Source of the DNA: Hymenobacter busanensis
Lineage (GTDB): Bacteria; Bacteroidota; Bacteroidia; Cytophagales; Hymenobacteraceae
Assembly (NCBI RefSeq): GCF_008727865.1
Contig: NZ_VTWU01000002.1
Coordinates: forward strand, 496,001 to 560,000
Reading direction: 5' to 3'
Length of the DNA: 64,000 bases
Below are positions 19,203 through 27,532 of this stretch, in pieces. Every line of letters starts with the position of its first letter. Position 1 is the first letter of the stretch. A model generated the notes under the pieces. It did not search any database. It had not been told where the DNA came from and was given only the letters and a program-made list of their open reading frames with translations. A program made the position numbers and the translations under genes.

Positions 19203-20261
19203 ATGATGCAGAAATTACTTTTCACCATTTGCCTATCGACAGCGGGTTTTGCGGCCCAGGCACAGGTAGATACTGTACGGGCCACCACGTTGCCACCGGC
19301 GCAGGTAGCTGAGAAATATTACAATAGCGGCGTGGCGAAGTTCAACCAGAAAAGCTACCAGGCGGCCTTGCAAGACTTCGACCAAGCCATTAAGACCAAG
19401 GCCGACTTTGGCAAAGCCTACTACAACCGCGCTGCCACCCGCTACGAGCTGAAGCAGTACGGCCCGGCTGTGCAGGACTATAACCAAGCCATTCAGTTGG
19501 AACCCACCAGCTTCACGGCGTGGTATGGCCGTGCCCAAGCCAAGCAGGCGTTGGGCGAAAACGACGGTGCAGAGCAGGACTACGGCAAAACCGCCGAGCT
19601 GAAACCCGATTACGCCCCGGCGTGGTACTACCGCGGCGACCTACGCTTCGAAAAAGGCGACTACCAGGCGGCGCTGGCTGATTTCACCGCCGCCATCAAA
19701 GCCGACCCCAAGTACGCCTACGCCTATCACGACCGGGGCAGTGCCCAGCGCCAGCTCGGCAACTACGCCGCCGCCGTGCAGGATTATTCCGAAGCCCTGC
19801 GCCTGCAGCCCGAACTGGAAGTAGCCCTGCTGAACCGCGCTGCCGCCAAGCGCCGCCAGAACGACGCCAAAGGCGCGTTGGCCGACTACAACGCCTACCT
19901 CGGCCACCACACCGACAACCCCGTGGCCTACCTCGGCCGCGGTCAGGCTCGTTTTGAGGCCGGCGACTACAAAGCGGCGGCGGATGATTTCAGCAAGGCG
20001 CTGGAGCTGAAACCCGGCTACGCGCTGGCCCTGAACAACCGCGCTGCCGCCAAGCTCAAGCTGGAAGATTTCAAGGGTGCCGAGGCCGATGCCACGGCCG
20101 CTATTCAGCAAAACGCGCAGTACGCCGAGGCCTACCTAAACCGCGGGCACATCCGCGAAATGCTGCGCAATCCCGCCGGCGCCTGCGCCGACTGGCGCAA
20201 GGCCGCCGACCTGGGTATAGAAGCAGGCAAGAGCTACGCTGCCGCTTCGGGCTGTGAATAA
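19203..20261 (+). CDS. Exported tetratricopeptide-repeat protein
   Basis: 352 residues: a signal peptide (MMQKLLFTICLSTAGFAAQAQ), then about nine TPR units in a row, each of the type YYNSGVAKFNQKSYQAALQDFDQAIKT with the canonical small/aromatic pattern (for example AYYNRAATRYELKQYGPAVQDY and ALALNNRAAAKLKLEDFKGAEAD). The C-terminus has the Sel1/TPR-like ending GACADWRKAADLG. TPR arrays bind partner proteins, so this is probably a periplasmic scaffold. Its stop overlaps the start region of the PorE-like gene, so the two are one operon and perhaps one complex. The partner is inferred. Confidence 0.88.
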   Translation: MMQKLLFTICLSTAGFAAQAQVDTVRATTLPPAQVAEKYYNSGVAKFNQKSYQAALQDFDQAIKTKADFGKAYYNRAATRYELKQYGPAVQDYNQAIQLEPTSFTAWYGRAQAKQALGENDGAEQDYGKTAELKPDYAPAWYYRGDLRFEKGDYQAALADFTAAIKADPKYAYAYHDRGSAQRQLGNYAAAVQDYSEALRLQPELEVALLNRAAAKRRQNDAKGALADYNAYLGHHTDNPVAYLGRGQARFEAGDYKAAADDFSKALELKPGYALALNNRAAAKLKLEDFKGAEADATAAIQQNAQYAEAYLNRGHIREMLRNPAGACADWRKAADLGIEAGKSYAAASGCE

Positions 20262-20262
20262 G

Positions 20263-22410
20263 ATGGGCCCTTTGATGCTTGCGACGATGATTTCAGTACC
20301 TACGCCCGCCTTTCGCGCTGTGAAGATTACGACCTCCAAGTGGCCCCGCAGCTTGGGCGCCTTCCTGGCCGCACTGCTGCTGGCCTACTCGGCTTCGGCC
20401 CAAAACCAGAACATCGAATTCACCAAAGACCAGTTCAACGGCGACAAGGAAGGGCTGAAAACCGCGCTCAAGGAAATCAAGCTGGGCAACGAGTGGTACG
20501 ACACCGACCCGCCCCGCTACGAGCAGGCGCTGCCGCACTACCTGGCCGCGCAGCAGTTCAACCCCAACAACGCCCTGCTCAACTTCCGCATTGGGGCCTG
20601 CTACCTGGGCTCGGGTGGCCTTAAAGCCAAGTCGCTGCCCTACCTGCAGAAAGCGCAGCAGCTCAACCCCCAAGTGGATGAGCGCCTGCACTACCTGCTG
20701 GGCCGGGCCTTGCACCTGAACGCGAAGTGGACGGAGGCCATTGCCGAATACAAAGCGGCCCAGCCACCGGCCGGGCTGAAAGACGCCAACGCCCGCCAGA
20801 ACGACATCAACAAGAAGATTGCCGAGTGCCAATCGGGCATGGCGTTGCAGAAAAACGCGGCCCGCGTGTTCATCGACAACGTGGGGCCGAACGTCAACTC
20901 CAGCGCGGCCGACTACGGGCCGGTCATCACGGCCGACGAATCGGTGATGCTGTTTACCTCGCGACGCCAGGGCGGCGTGGGCGACGACAAGGACCCCGAA
21001 ACGGGCGGCTACTTCGAAGACATTTGGCAGTCGGTGCGCAACGCCGACGGCACCTGGCAGCAGGCCCGCAACCTGGGCACCAACGTAAATACCAAAGGCC
21101 ACGACGCCGTGGTGGCGCTGGCCCCCGACGGCCAGCGGCTGATTACCTACGTGGAAGACGGCGCCGGCGACCTGCACGAAGCCTCGCTGAAAGGCGCGGA
21201 ATGGAAGAAGCCCCAGCAGCTGGGCCGGCGCATCAACGGCGGCCAGTCGCACGAGCCCTCGGCGGCCTATACGCCCAACGGGCGCATGCTCTACTTTGTG
21301 AGCAACGGCTCCCCCAAGAGCAACCGCGGCGGCCACGACATCTGGCGCATCGACATCGAAGGCCGCGGCGACGCCGAAAACCTCGGACCGGTGATTAACA
21401 CGCCCTTCAACGAAGACGGCATTTTCGTGCACCCCGACGGCAAAACCATCTACTTCTCGTCGGAAGGCCACAACTCGATGGGCGGCTACGACATCTTCAA
21501 GTCGGAGTGGAAAAACGGGCAGTGGACCAAGCCCGAAAACCTGGGCTGGCCGATTAACACCCCCGACGACGACGTGTTTTTCGTGCTGTCGGCCTCGGGC
21601 CGCCACGGCTACTACAGCAGCACCCGCGAGGAGGACGGCCTAGGCAGCCGCGACATCTACCAGATTACCTTCCTCGGCCCCGAAAAGCCGCCAGTGCTGT
21701 CGGGCGAAGACCAGCTGCTGGCCTCGCGCGCCGCGCCGCTGCGCGAAACCCTGCTGGCCCCGCCGGTCGCCATTGCCTCGGCCCAGGTAACCATCCTGAA
21801 AGGCACTGTAACCGACGCCGACTCGAAGCAGCCCATCGAGGCCACCATCGACTTGGTCGACAACTCGCTGGCCCAGACCATTGCCTCGTTTACCAGCAAT
21901 GCGCAGTCGGGGCGCTACCTCGTGTCGCTGCCCTCGGGCACCAACTACGGCATTGTGGTGCGTAAGGAAGGGTACCTGTTCCACTCCGAAAACTTCGATT
22001 TGCCGCAGGGCGCGGCCTACTCGGAAGTGGTGAAGGACATTCCGCTCAAGAAGCTTGATGTGGGCGCCAAAGTGGTGCTCAACAACATCTTTTTCGACTT
22101 CGACAAGGCCACCTTGCGCAAGGAAAGCACCGCCGAGCTGCAGCGCCTCGTGCAGCTGATGACGACCGAATACCCCAGCCTGCGCATCGAAATTTCGGGC
22201 CACACCGACAACGTGGGCAAGGCCGAATACAACAAGGACCTCTCGCAGCGCCGCGCCAAAGCCGTGGTCGATTACCTTACCGGCAAGGGTGTGGCCGCCG
22301 CGCGCCTCACTTCGGCCGGCTACGGCGATACGCAACCCGTGGCCACGAACAACACCAAGGAAGGCCGGCAGCTGAACCGCCGGACGGAGTTTAAGGTCCT
22401 TAGTAAATAG
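20263..22410 (+). CDS. PorE-like OmpA family protein (TPR - propeller - CTD - OmpA)
   Basis: About 715 residues. After a signal sequence (SLGAFLAALLLAYSASAQ) come TPR-like helices (about 75-170), a PD40/WD40-type propeller with repeats such as NEDGIFVHPDGKTIYFSS and DDDVFFVLSASGRHGYYSS, a carboxypeptidase-regulatory-like domain (KGTVTDADSKQPIEATIDLV), and an OmpA C-terminal peptidoglycan-binding domain with EISGHTDNVG and NRRTEFKVL. This domain order is that of PorE (PG1058) of Porphyromonas gingivalis, which links the T9SS to peptidoglycan. Many Bacteroidetes have paralogues, so the T9SS role is inference. Start uncertain: ATG 20263 or GTG 20320, the latter giving a more usual signal peptide. 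Confidence 0.85.
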   Translation: MGPLMLATMISVPTPAFRAVKITTSKWPRSLGAFLAALLLAYSASAQNQNIEFTKDQFNGDKEGLKTALKEIKLGNEWYDTDPPRYEQALPHYLAAQQFNPNNALLNFRIGACYLGSGGLKAKSLPYLQKAQQLNPQVDERLHYLLGRALHLNAKWTEAIAEYKAAQPPAGLKDANARQNDINKKIAECQSGMALQKNAARVFIDNVGPNVNSSAADYGPVITADESVMLFTSRRQGGVGDDKDPETGGYFEDIWQSVRNADGTWQQARNLGTNVNTKGHDAVVALAPDGQRLITYVEDGAGDLHEASLKGAEWKKPQQLGRRINGGQSHEPSAAYTPNGRMLYFVSNGSPKSNRGGHDIWRIDIEGRGDAENLGPVINTPFNEDGIFVHPDGKTIYFSSEGHNSMGGYDIFKSEWKNGQWTKPENLGWPINTPDDDVFFVLSASGRHGYYSSTREEDGLGSRDIYQITFLGPEKPPVLSGEDQLLASRAAPLRETLLAPPVAIASAQVTILKGTVTDADSKQPIEATIDLVDNSLAQTIASFTSNAQSGRYLVSLPSGTNYGIVVRKEGYLFHSENFDLPQGAAYSEVVKDIPLKKLDVGAKVVLNNIFFDFDKATLRKESTAELQRLVQLMTTEYPSLRIEISGHTDNVGKAEYNKDLSQRRAKAVVDYLTGKGVAAARLTSAGYGDTQPVATNNTKEGRQLNRRTEFKVLSK

Positions 22411-22437
22411 GTATCGGACGCAATCTTACATAGGAGA

Positions 22438-22475
22438 AGCGGTGCTGCGGCTCGAAGCTGCGGTACCGCTTTTCG
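22438..22475 (+). terminator. Probable terminator after the PorE-like gene
   Basis: AGCGGT (22438-22443) pairs with ACCGCT (22465-22470), with more pairing inside (GCTGCGG region) and a TTTTCGTTTT tail. Weaker than the other terminators here. Confidence 0.5.
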
Positions 22476-22545
22476 TTTTCACCCTCAAATATTCATTGTC
22501 GACTTCTGTTAAGGGCACTGAGTCGTTTGTTTCACTTGACTTTTA

Positions 22546-22929
22546 TTACTCGTATTGCTCCAGCTCCTGATTTAAAGCGTCCGGCAAATACTGAGGAGAC
22601 ACTTCTATAGCTTGTCGCATTAGATTAGGGAATACACCGACTAGTTGATCATGCGTTATCATTCCCGGCAGCCATTTCTCGATGAACTGCTGCAACTCTA
22701 TTTTCGCAGGTTTGTAGCCATTCCATTCTTCAACGGCATAGGCTTGGGCAAACGCTTCTTCGGGCCAGAACGGCAGCACTTCCTGCCCTTCATCGTTAGC
22801 GACTACTGCCCAGCCTTCTTCCTCTTTTAGCCCCCATACCGCTTAAAAATCGGCTATTTTCCTGACGAAGTATTCAAACCGTTGAGGCGCGGCAAGCTTG
22901 AGCACACTTTCAAATTGCTTCGGATGCAT
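22546..22929 (-). pseudogene. DUF2750 gene broken by one in-frame stop codon
   Basis: Read from the ATG at 22929, the frame gives MHPKQFESVLKLAAPQRF, EYFVRKIADF, then TAA at 22845-22843, then continues in the same frame with AVWGLKEEEGWAVVANDEGQ and EVLPFWPEEAFAQAYAVEEW to the normal stop at 22546. Joined, the 127-codon frame matches DUF2750 along its whole length; family members have an acidic residue where the TAA lies (compare ADW-E-EVWGL), so one base change in GAA or GAG explains it. The rest of the frame is intact, which suggests a recent mutation or a sequencing error. The downstream half could be made from the GTG at 22779. DUF2750 function is not established. The segment is lower in GC than its neighbours. 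Confidence 0.85.
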
Positions 22930-22978
22930 AACTTTTTGGGCCAATATATCTGTTAAAGCACGGAGGTAACTCGTCCAC

Positions 22979-23017
22979 AAAATCCGTGGAATCCGAAAAA
23001 TCCGTCTAAATCCGTGG
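22979..23017. repeat. Short degenerate repeat of AATCCG(T)
   Basis: Four close copies of AATCCG(T) lie in 39 bases directly upstream of the LUD gene's -7 box. It may be a leftover of a dispersed repeat or a regulator site; no function is evident. Confidence 0.4.
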
Positions 23018-23018
23018 T

Positions 23019-23026
23019 TAGCTTTG
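23019..23026 (+). promoter_or_regulatory. -7 box (TAGCTTTG) for the LUD-lpxH group
   Basis: Exact TAnnTTTG match 5 bases before the ATG at 23032, implying a very short or absent leader. It also argues against starting the protein at the GTG two codons upstream of that ATG. Confidence 0.5.
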
Positions 23027-23031
23027 CACCT

Positions 23032-23685
23032 ATGCCCTCCGAAACCTCCCGCGACATAGTGCTGCGCCGTGTGCGCGAGGCTTTGCAGAAGCCCAGCCCC
23101 CACCTGCCGCCCACGCCCAACCTCACCTCGCCCGTTTTCGCCCCGCCGGCCGACGACCTCACGGTGCTCTTCGCCGAAAGCTTTGTGAGGGTGGGCGGCA
23201 CGTTTTACTACTGCGCCTCCGAAGCCGACTTTTTCGACCAGCTGTTCGCCCTCAAAAAGGAGCGCAGCATCGAGCACCTGTTTGTGTGGGAACCGGAGCT
23301 GAAGAAGCTCTTGCACGCGGCCGGCATCGTGTTTACGGGCGACGAAACCGACTTCATTGCCCACGCCGACGCGGGCCTGACGACCTGCGAAGCCCTGGTA
23401 GCCCGCACCGGCTCGGTGGTGCTCAGCTCGGCCACAGCCAGCGGGCGGCGCCTGAGCATTTACCCCGACCAGCAGCTGGTGTTTGCCCGCGCCTCGCAAA
23501 TCGTGGCTGACATCGGCGACGCGCTGGCGCGGCTGGAGCAGCAGTACGGGACCGACAAGCTGCCGTCGATGCTCTCGTTGGCTACCGGCCCGAGCCGCAC
23601 CGCCGACATCGAAAAAACGCTGGTCCTGGGCGCCCACGGCCCGCGCAGCATCACGTTGTTTCTGATTGATGACCTCGGCGCCTAA
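23032..23685 (+). CDS. LUD domain protein (LutC/YkgG family)
   Basis: 217 residues. The LUD (lactate utilisation) fold is shown by LFVWEPELKKLLHAAGI, the central TDFIAHADAGLTTCEALVARTGSVVLSS, and LVFARASQIVADIGDALARL. LutC works with the iron-sulfur proteins LutA and LutB in L-lactate oxidation, but neither is adjacent here; the gene stands directly before lpxH. Lone LUD genes are common in Bacteroidetes and their role is unclear, so a lactate function should not be assumed. The next start codon lies inside its 3' end, so the two are co-translated. Confidence 0.85.
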   Translation: MPSETSRDIVLRRVREALQKPSPHLPPTPNLTSPVFAPPADDLTVLFAESFVRVGGTFYYCASEADFFDQLFALKKERSIEHLFVWEPELKKLLHAAGIVFTGDETDFIAHADAGLTTCEALVARTGSVVLSSATASGRRLSIYPDQQLVFARASQIVADIGDALARLEQQYGTDKLPSMLSLATGPSRTADIEKTLVLGAHGPRSITLFLIDDLGA

Positions 23686-24463
23686 GATGCTCCCCACCCT
23701 GCCCGACGTGCCGCTGCGGCCGGGCCAGCGCGTGTACTTCGCCTCCGATTTTCACCTCGGCGCGCCCTCCGTGGCGGCCTCGCAGGAGCGGGAGCGGCGC
23801 ATTGTGCGCTGGCTGGATATGGCCGCGCAGGACGCGGCGGCCATCTACCTCGTCGGCGACATTTTCGACTTCTGGTTTGAGTACCGTCACGCTATTCCGC
23901 GCGGCTTTATCCGGCTGCAGGGCAAGCTGGCCGAACTCACCGACCGCGGCATTCCCATCACCTTCTTCACCGGCAACCACGACATGTGGATGTTCGGCTA
24001 CTTCACCGAAGAGTTGGGCATTCCGGTGCTGCGCCACCCCGTCAGCCTGAACATCGGTCCGCACCGCTTCCACCTGGGCCACGGCGACGGGCTGGGGCCG
24101 AAGGACTACACCTACAAGTTTTTGAAGCGCGTGTTTGCCTCGCCGGTAGCGCAGTGGCTGTTTGCGCGCCTGCACCCCAACTTCGGCATCGGCATTGCCA
24201 ACGCGTGGAGCCAGCGCAGCCGTATCAGCAACACCGGCAAAGACGACCAGTATTTTGGCGACGACGAGTGGCTGCTGGTGTACTGCCGCGAGTTGGAAAA
24301 GCGCATTCACCACGACTACTACGTGTTTGGCCACCGCCACCTCCCGCTCGATGTGCCAGTGGGCCCCGGCAGCCGCTACGTGAACTTGGGCGAATGGGTC
24401 AATTATTGTACCTACGCGGTGTATGACGGACAGCAACTCGCCCTCGAACACTTCACCGGCTAA
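23669..24463 (+). CDS. lpxH: UDP-2,3-diacylglucosamine diphosphatase, LpxH family
   Basis: Calcineurin-like metallophosphoesterase that hydrolyses UDP-2,3-diacylglucosamine to lipid X in lipid A synthesis. The metal-binding motifs are complete and in order: YFASDFHLGAP, LVGDIFDFWFEYRH, FFTGNHDMW, LGHGDGLG and YYVFGHRHLP. 264 residues from ATG 23669, which overlaps the LUD stop by 17 bases; ATG 23687 is an alternative. The following gene starts 41 bases before its end. Cytosolic enzyme working at the inner membrane; with kdsD it supports LPS production. Confidence 0.92.
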   Translation: MTSAPKMLPTLPDVPLRPGQRVYFASDFHLGAPSVAASQERERRIVRWLDMAAQDAAAIYLVGDIFDFWFEYRHAIPRGFIRLQGKLAELTDRGIPITFFTGNHDMWMFGYFTEELGIPVLRHPVSLNIGPHRFHLGHGDGLGPKDYTYKFLKRVFASPVAQWLFARLHPNFGIGIANAWSQRSRISNTGKDDQYFGDDEWLLVYCRELEKRIHHDYYVFGHRHLPLDVPVGPGSRYVNLGEWVNYCTYAVYDGQQLALEHFTG

Positions 24464-25397
24464 CGTCTTGCACCCGCGGCTGCCGATGCTGCTGGGCGGG
24501 CTGTTGCTGCTCGCCTTTCCGCTGACGGCTTCAGCCCAAACGGCCACCACGCCGCCCTCGGCCCCGGCCGCCGTACGCCCGCCGGCGCAGCCCGCAGGCA
24601 AGCCAGCCGAAACCGTTTCAGCTACACCGGCTGCGCCCGAAGCCTGGAAGCTGGTGCGCACCATTGCGCTGCCGCAGCCCGGCCCGGCCTCGCTCGACCG
24701 CCGCGGCAACCTTTACGTGGCCGACGCCAAGAACAACCTGCGGCAGTTTGCGCCCGATGGCCAGCCGCTGGCCGTCTACTCGCCGCCGCTGCCGGGCCAC
24801 ACGGCCCAGGTAGAAGCCTGGAACACCACCAAGGTGCTTGTGTTCTACGACGACCGGCAGGAGCTGCTGTTTCTCGACCGGTTTCTGGCGCCCATTTCCA
24901 GCACACGCCTCGCCGAGTACACCGACGGCCAGATTCGAGCCGCCACCCTCGCGCCCGACGAAAACCTGTGGCTGCTCAACGAGAGTGATTTGCGGCTTTC
25001 GCAGTTCAGCACCCAACAGCAGCGCTTTAGCATCAACACCCCGCTCGATTTGCTGCTGGGCCGCCAGAAACCCGATTTTCGCTTCCTGCGCGAGTACCAG
25101 AACAACCTCTACCTCGTCGACCACAACTCCGACGTGTGGGTGTTCGACAACTTGGGCAACTTCCGCAAACGCCTCCCCTTCCAAGGCCTTACCACCATCG
25201 GTTTCCGCGGCGACGAGTTGTATTTCCTGAAAGACGGGCAGCTGCACTTCTTTCACCTTTACCAGCTGAAGGAACGTACCCAACCGCTGCCCACGCCGGC
25301 CGGCACTGCCGTTAGCCAGGTGCTGGTGGGCGAACAATACGCCTACTGCTTTCTGCCCGAAGGCGTGGCCGTGTACCAGTTGCCGCTGGCCAAGTGA
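24423..25397 (+). CDS. Exported beta-propeller protein of unknown function
   Basis: 324 residues. A hydrophobic segment (about residues 22-39, MLLGGLLLLAFPLTASAQ) is a signal peptide, followed by a Pro/Ala-rich linker to about residue 72. The rest has spaced beta-strand repeats of NHL/WD type, for example GPASLDRRGNLYVADAKNNLRQF, FRFLREYQNNLYLVDHNSDV and GFRGDELYFLKDGQLHFF. I recognise no catalytic motif. ATG 24423 overlaps lpxH by 41 bases; ATG 24486 would begin exactly at the signal peptide and may be the true start. Co-transcription with lpxH is likely, but a link to lipid A is not shown. Confidence 0.7.
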   Translation: MTDSNSPSNTSPANVLHPRLPMLLGGLLLLAFPLTASAQTATTPPSAPAAVRPPAQPAGKPAETVSATPAAPEAWKLVRTIALPQPGPASLDRRGNLYVADAKNNLRQFAPDGQPLAVYSPPLPGHTAQVEAWNTTKVLVFYDDRQELLFLDRFLAPISSTRLAEYTDGQIRAATLAPDENLWLLNESDLRLSQFSTQQQRFSINTPLDLLLGRQKPDFRFLREYQNNLYLVDHNSDVWVFDNLGNFRKRLPFQGLTTIGFRGDELYFLKDGQLHFFHLYQLKERTQPLPTPAGTAVSQVLVGEQYAYCFLPEGVAVYQLPLAK

Positions 25398-25523
25398 GGC
25401 CGAATCGGCTGGCACCACATTCTGCTATTCCTATTTTCCGATTCATTTCTTTACTTACACCCGGCCCAGTGCTTTGGCGCGGGGTCACCAAGCTATTGTT
25501 CGTCGTTTTGTTAGTTGGTTTTT

Positions 25524-26516
25524 ATGGGTTTGCTTACGCCGCTGCACCGGTTGGTGCGCCGCCATTTTGGGTTTTCGCGGGCTGAAACCAACGGGTTTGC
25601 CGTGTTGCTGCTGGTATTGCTGGGCCTGTTTTCGGCGCCCGTTCTCCTGCGTCCAGCCCTGCCCGCCTACAATCCCGCTACTGACCGCCAGCAGCTCGAT
25701 GCCGTAGCGGCCGAGCTGGCGGCGCAACGCCCCGCCTACACCCCGCGCTTCCGCAGCAAATACCCCCAGCGCAAGCCCTACGAAGCCGTGGCGCAGGTGC
25801 CGTTGGCGCCCTTCGACCCCAACGCGCTGGACGAAACCGGCTGGCAGGCCCGCGGGCTGCCGCGCTACCTGGCCACGCGCCTGGTGAAATACGGCAGCGC
25901 CATTGGCGGCTTCAAGGCCAAAGAACAGATTCACAAAGCCTACGGCCTGACCGAGGAACAATACGCACGTCTTGCTCCCTACATCCAACTGCCCGAGGCG
26001 CTGCCGCCGCGCGCGGCCCGGGAGTTTGCCAGCCGCTACCCCAAAAGCCGCTTCGGCCCCGACTCGGCCCGTTTTCCTCCTTCAAAGTTTACGCGCAAGC
26101 CCAAGCATCTGGCGGCCTTCGACCTGAACACGGCCGACACCACCCAGCTGATGCAGATTCGGGGCGTGGGGCGGCGGTTGTCGGCGCGGGTGGTGGAGTA
26201 CCGCGGACGGCTGGGCGGTTTCCTTTCTGTGAACCAAACGGCCGAAATCTACAGCCTGCGCGACGCGCCCGACCTGGTAGATAGCCTGCGCAAGTACACG
26301 TTTGTGGCTGCGGGTTTTCAGCCCGCGCCCATTAATGTAAACAAAGGCTCGTTTGAGGACCTGTACCCGCACCCCTACGTGGGCAAGCGGCTGGCGCGGG
26401 TGCTGGTGGCCTACCGTGCCCAGCACGGGCCGTTCAAGCAGGCCGCCGATTTGCAGCAGATCCGCACGTTGAGCGAAGAAGACTATCAGAAACTGCTGCC
26501 GTATCTGCGGTTTTAA
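25524..26516 (+). CDS. Helix-hairpin-helix (ComEA-like) protein with N-terminal membrane anchor
   Basis: 330 residues. One membrane helix (NGFAVLLLVLLGLFSAPVLL, about residues 23-42) is followed by tandem helix-hairpin-helix motifs: DLNTADTTQLMQIRGVGRRL with SARVVEYRGRLGGF, and INVNKGSFEDLYPHPYVGKR with LARVLVAYRAQHGPF; a more degenerate pair precedes them (DETGWQARGLPRYLATRLVK). ComEA proteins bind DNA at the membrane for transformation, but many Bacteroidetes HhH proteins of this shape are uncharacterised. The ATG at 25524 puts the anchor close to the N-terminus. No competence genes are adjacent. Confidence 0.82.
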   Translation: MGLLTPLHRLVRRHFGFSRAETNGFAVLLLVLLGLFSAPVLLRPALPAYNPATDRQQLDAVAAELAAQRPAYTPRFRSKYPQRKPYEAVAQVPLAPFDPNALDETGWQARGLPRYLATRLVKYGSAIGGFKAKEQIHKAYGLTEEQYARLAPYIQLPEALPPRAAREFASRYPKSRFGPDSARFPPSKFTRKPKHLAAFDLNTADTTQLMQIRGVGRRLSARVVEYRGRLGGFLSVNQTAEIYSLRDAPDLVDSLRKYTFVAAGFQPAPINVNKGSFEDLYPHPYVGKRLARVLVAYRAQHGPFKQAADLQQIRTLSEEDYQKLLPYLRF

Positions 26517-26618
26517 GCGCCGAAGCCAGTGCCAGAAACAGCCGCCGAGGGCTACTTTGCGTAAGCGCAAACCAGCGTGTAGCGCCGCAGCGTTTCTGTT
26601 CACTCAAGCTCTTCTGCC

Positions 26619-27491
26619 ATGCTTTTTGTCCTCCGCGACAAGCTTGTTCCTCTCCTGATTTTTCTGCAGTCGGTGATTTGCGGGTGTGCCCGCGACGCCG
26701 ACCGGGGCGACTTTGAGCGGGTGTCGCAGGCGTATACCATCAAGCAAGTGGGCCGCATGGAGCGCGACAAGGTGGTGGAAAGCTCCGGCCTGGCCCTGGC
26801 CAACGCCGAAGGCGACCTGTGGACGCACGGCGACGGGGGCAACACCAGCAACCTGTACCTGATTACGCCCCAAGGTGACCTGCTGCGCACCCAACCCGTG
26901 CGCGGCGCCCACAACGTGGATTGGGAAGACCTCGCGCAGGACCGCCAACGCGGCTTTCTGTACATCGGCGACTTTGGCAACAACGCCAACAAGCGCCGCG
27001 ACCTGCGCATCTACCGCCTCAGCGGCCCACAGTTCACGCAGGTAGATACCATCCTGTTCCGCTACCCCGATCAGCAGCAGTTCCCGCCGAAGAAAGCCCG
27101 GCGCAACTTCGACTGTGAAGCCTTCTTCTTCCGTGACGACAGCTTATACCTGTTCACCAAAAACCGCGGCAAGGGCAATTGGGTGAAAGAATACCACCTG
27201 CCCGCCAAACCTGGCAACTACGTAGCGCGCTTGGCCGACAGCATCCGCATCAACACCTGGATAACGGCAGCCGACATCAGCCCCAACGGCCGCACCGTGG
27301 CCTTGCTGGGCTACGGCCACGTGTACCTCATCGAGCCGCAACCCGGCCAAAAACTTTTCTCGGGTGCCAAAAGTTGCTTGCCACTTCCCACCAGCGGCCA
27401 GGCCGAAGCCCTCACGTTCGTCAACGACCACGACTTTGTAATCAGCAACGAAAAAGGAAAGCTCTACCGCGCCGTGCACGACGGCAAGTGA
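26619..27491 (+). CDS. Propeller-type lipoprotein of unknown function
   Basis: 290 residues. The N-terminus (LVPLLIFLQSVICGC) ends in a lipobox-like ICGC, suggesting lipidation at Cys23. The body has beta-propeller-like strands and conserved-looking stretches such as VVESSGLALANAEGDLWTHG, DGGNTSNLYLITPQGDLLR, VDWEDLAQDRQRGFLYIGDF and FDCEAFFFRDDSLYLFTKNR, typical of the SdiA-regulated/esterase-like group of extracellular propellers. No catalytic residues can be assigned. It stands alone between the HhH gene and an NmrA-type gene. Cellular location is inferred from the lipobox. Confidence 0.7.
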   Translation: MLFVLRDKLVPLLIFLQSVICGCARDADRGDFERVSQAYTIKQVGRMERDKVVESSGLALANAEGDLWTHGDGGNTSNLYLITPQGDLLRTQPVRGAHNVDWEDLAQDRQRGFLYIGDFGNNANKRRDLRIYRLSGPQFTQVDTILFRYPDQQQFPPKKARRNFDCEAFFFRDDSLYLFTKNRGKGNWVKEYHLPAKPGNYVARLADSIRINTWITAADISPNGRTVALLGYGHVYLIEPQPGQKLFSGAKSCLPLPTSGQAEALTFVNDHDFVISNEKGKLYRAVHDGK

Positions 27492-27532
27492 TGCTTCACG
27501 CTGGTTTCGCTATTGCCCTCTGATTCACTCTT

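Noticed and set aside
23032-23685. A lactate-utilisation (lutABC) operon
   Set aside because: Only the LutC-like part is present; neighbours are a DUF2750 pseudogene and lpxH.
22843-23697. A 284-codon minus-strand frame next to and across the LUD gene
   Set aside because: Only its last 28 codons are real coding sequence, the start of the broken DUF2750 gene; the rest is the complement of the LUD gene.
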